From the NCBI RefSeq assembly GCF_014205015.1, contig NZ_JACHMO010000001.1, positions 6,572,001 through 6,636,000 of the forward strand: a stretch of DNA of 64,000 bases. Direction: 5' to 3'. The notes below the pieces were generated by a model, which worked only from the letters and a program-made list of their open reading frames with translations, made no database searches and was not told the DNA's origin. This stretch comes from Saccharothrix ecbatanensis. GTDB lineage: Bacteria; Actinomycetota; Actinomycetes; Mycobacteriales; Pseudonocardiaceae. Position numbers and translations under genes: made by a program. How positions within the stretch are numbered: position 1 is the first letter of the stretch; the number at the start of each line of letters is the position of its first letter. Positions 63,236-64,000 of this stretch are shown in pieces.

Positions 63236-64000
63236 TCACCGAGGTGGAAGCAGCTTCTCAACGGCGTCGAACCGATCGTCTGTGCGCGTGGACGGCATCC
63301 GGGCCGCGTACCCCCTAGCGCGCTCCAGAGTCGCCGTCGCGGCGTCCAGTGCGCCTGTACGGGCGTACGACTCGGCAAGCCAGGAGAGGTAGAGGGCCAC
63401 CTCTCGCGAGTGTCCCTCGGGGTAGGTGGCGACCGCGCCGGACAGCAACGGTTCGGCCTTGTCGGGTGCACCTAGCTGGATCATGCAACGTCCGGCCATG
63501 ACATCGATTTCAGCTCTGTTGAGCCAATAGACCCACTCAGGTTCTTCGATACCGGTGGACCTCTGTTCGTATGTGTCGTCTACCGCGTCCAGCGCGCGGA
63601 GCGTGCCGTCACGGTCCTTGGTCTTGGCGCTTGCCCATGCCACCCGTTCCAACAGCAGCGTCCGGACGACGGGCGTAGCCCTTCGGGCTCCCGTGACCGC
63701 CGTACGCGCCAGGAGCAGCGCGTCACGCGGGTCAGCCACGTTGGCGATCTGGTAGCTCAGTGACGAAAACAATTGCGCCGCAAGGGAATCGTTGCCCGCT
63801 TCCTCAGCCGCTGACACCCCGCCGAGGTACAGCCGTTGGGCGTCCGCGTACCTCCCCGCGTCCGACGCCACCCACCCGGCGAGTTGGGCAAGCTCGCCGG
63901 TGGCGGTGAGCAGCCTCCGACCGATCGGCTCGACGTAGGAACCGTTACGCACCAACGATTGCGCCTCTTCTAGCTCTTGCCGCACGGCGGGCAACAGGGC
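63236..64000 (-). CDS. TPR-like regulator-type protein, 5' end cut by the window edge
   Basis: At least 254 codons, open to the right edge, so the N-terminus is missing. The visible part is helical and TPR-like: GELAQLAGWVASDAGRYADAQRLYLGGVSAAEEAGNDSLAAQLFSSLSYQIANVADPRDALLLARTAV and YLSWLAESYARTGALDAATATLERARGYA. This matches the C-terminal half of Pseudonocardiaceae/Streptomyces XRE-type regulators, which have an N-terminal helix-turn-helix; that domain would lie beyond base 64000. Identification of the missing half is inference. Confidence 0.75.
   Translation of the reverse strand, partial: ALLPAVRQELEEAQSLVRNGSYVEPIGRRLLTATGELAQLAGWVASDAGRYADAQRLYLGGVSAAEEAGNDSLAAQLFSSLSYQIANVADPRDALLLARTAVTGARRATPVVRTLLLERVAWASAKTKDRDGTLRALDAVDDTYEQRSTGIEEPEWVYWLNRAEIDVMAGRCMIQLGAPDKAEPLLSGAVATYPEGHSREVALYLSWLAESYARTGALDAATATLERARGYAARMPSTRTDDRFDAVEKLLPPR

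Overview
The window is one strongly GC-rich stretch of actinobacterial chromosome. Both strands are densely coded, GTG starts are common, and there is no rRNA, tRNA, prophage or recognisable insertion sequence. The order of core genes follows, from memory, the Mycobacterium tuberculosis segment Rv3264c-Rv3308: rmlD, LCP protein, TIGR03089, fadE25, purE, purK, PH-domain protein, birA, accD5, accE5, maf, accA3, gamma-glutamylcyclotransferase-like gene, lpdA, glpD, two M20 amidohydrolases, purine nucleoside phosphorylase, pmmB. The inserted genes (CpnT-like toxin, stand-alone EspG/PPE-like cluster, DUF559 protein, membrane-tethered sigma factor) point to a Pseudonocardiaceae-type actinomycete such as a Saccharothrix/Lentzea/Actinosynnema relative. 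That placement is inference.

Layout. 0-6.4 kb: dTDP-rhamnose genes rmlD/rmlB, two LytR-CpsA-Psr proteins, a 22-nt-period repeat array, and a TIGR03089 protein. 6.4-15.6 kb: ArsR/AHSA1 pair, VanZ-RDD protein, acyl-CoA dehydrogenase, purE-purK, a GntR-regulated ABC exporter and a degenerate GGDEF protein. 15.6-24 kb: a large membrane-anchored ECF sigma factor, two GtrA proteins, a LysR/beta-propeller pair, an inositol-phosphatase-like enzyme and a two-component system. 23.8-27.8 kb: a WXG100/YbaB/CpnT-like toxin operon ending in a probable immunity gene. 27.9-38.3 kb: HMG-CoA lyase, PH-domain protein, BirA, propionyl-CoA carboxylase subunits, Maf and a dicarboxylate symporter. 38.3-43.4 kb: GNAT, DUF3558 lipoprotein, an ESX-type substrate/EspG cluster and a DUF559 nuclease-like gene flanked by inverted repeats. 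43.5-64 kb: LpdA, glycerol catabolism (glpF-glpK divergent from glpD), M20 amidohydrolases, methylmalonyl-CoA mutase with its MeaB chaperone, a membrane Ser/Thr kinase, purine nucleoside phosphorylase, phosphomannomutase and a partial regulator.

How the genes fit together. AccA3, AccD5 and AccE5 with BirA make methylmalonyl-CoA from propionyl-CoA, and MutAB/MeaB convert it to succinyl-CoA; the epimerase is not in the window. RmlB and RmlD supply dTDP-rhamnose and PmmB mannose-1-phosphate for cell-wall glycans that the LCP proteins may attach.

The most unusual feature is a family of exact 22-nt-period repeats at four intergenic loci (5297-5593, 34964-35117, 41930-42000, 42922-42985). Two of these loci form near-identical 64-bp inverted repeats around the DUF559 gene. 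At another locus the repeat carries the stop codons of both convergent neighbours. A second recurrent signal is a TANNNT hexamer placed 6-8 nt before the start codon of at least 13 genes, which suggests widespread leaderless transcription.
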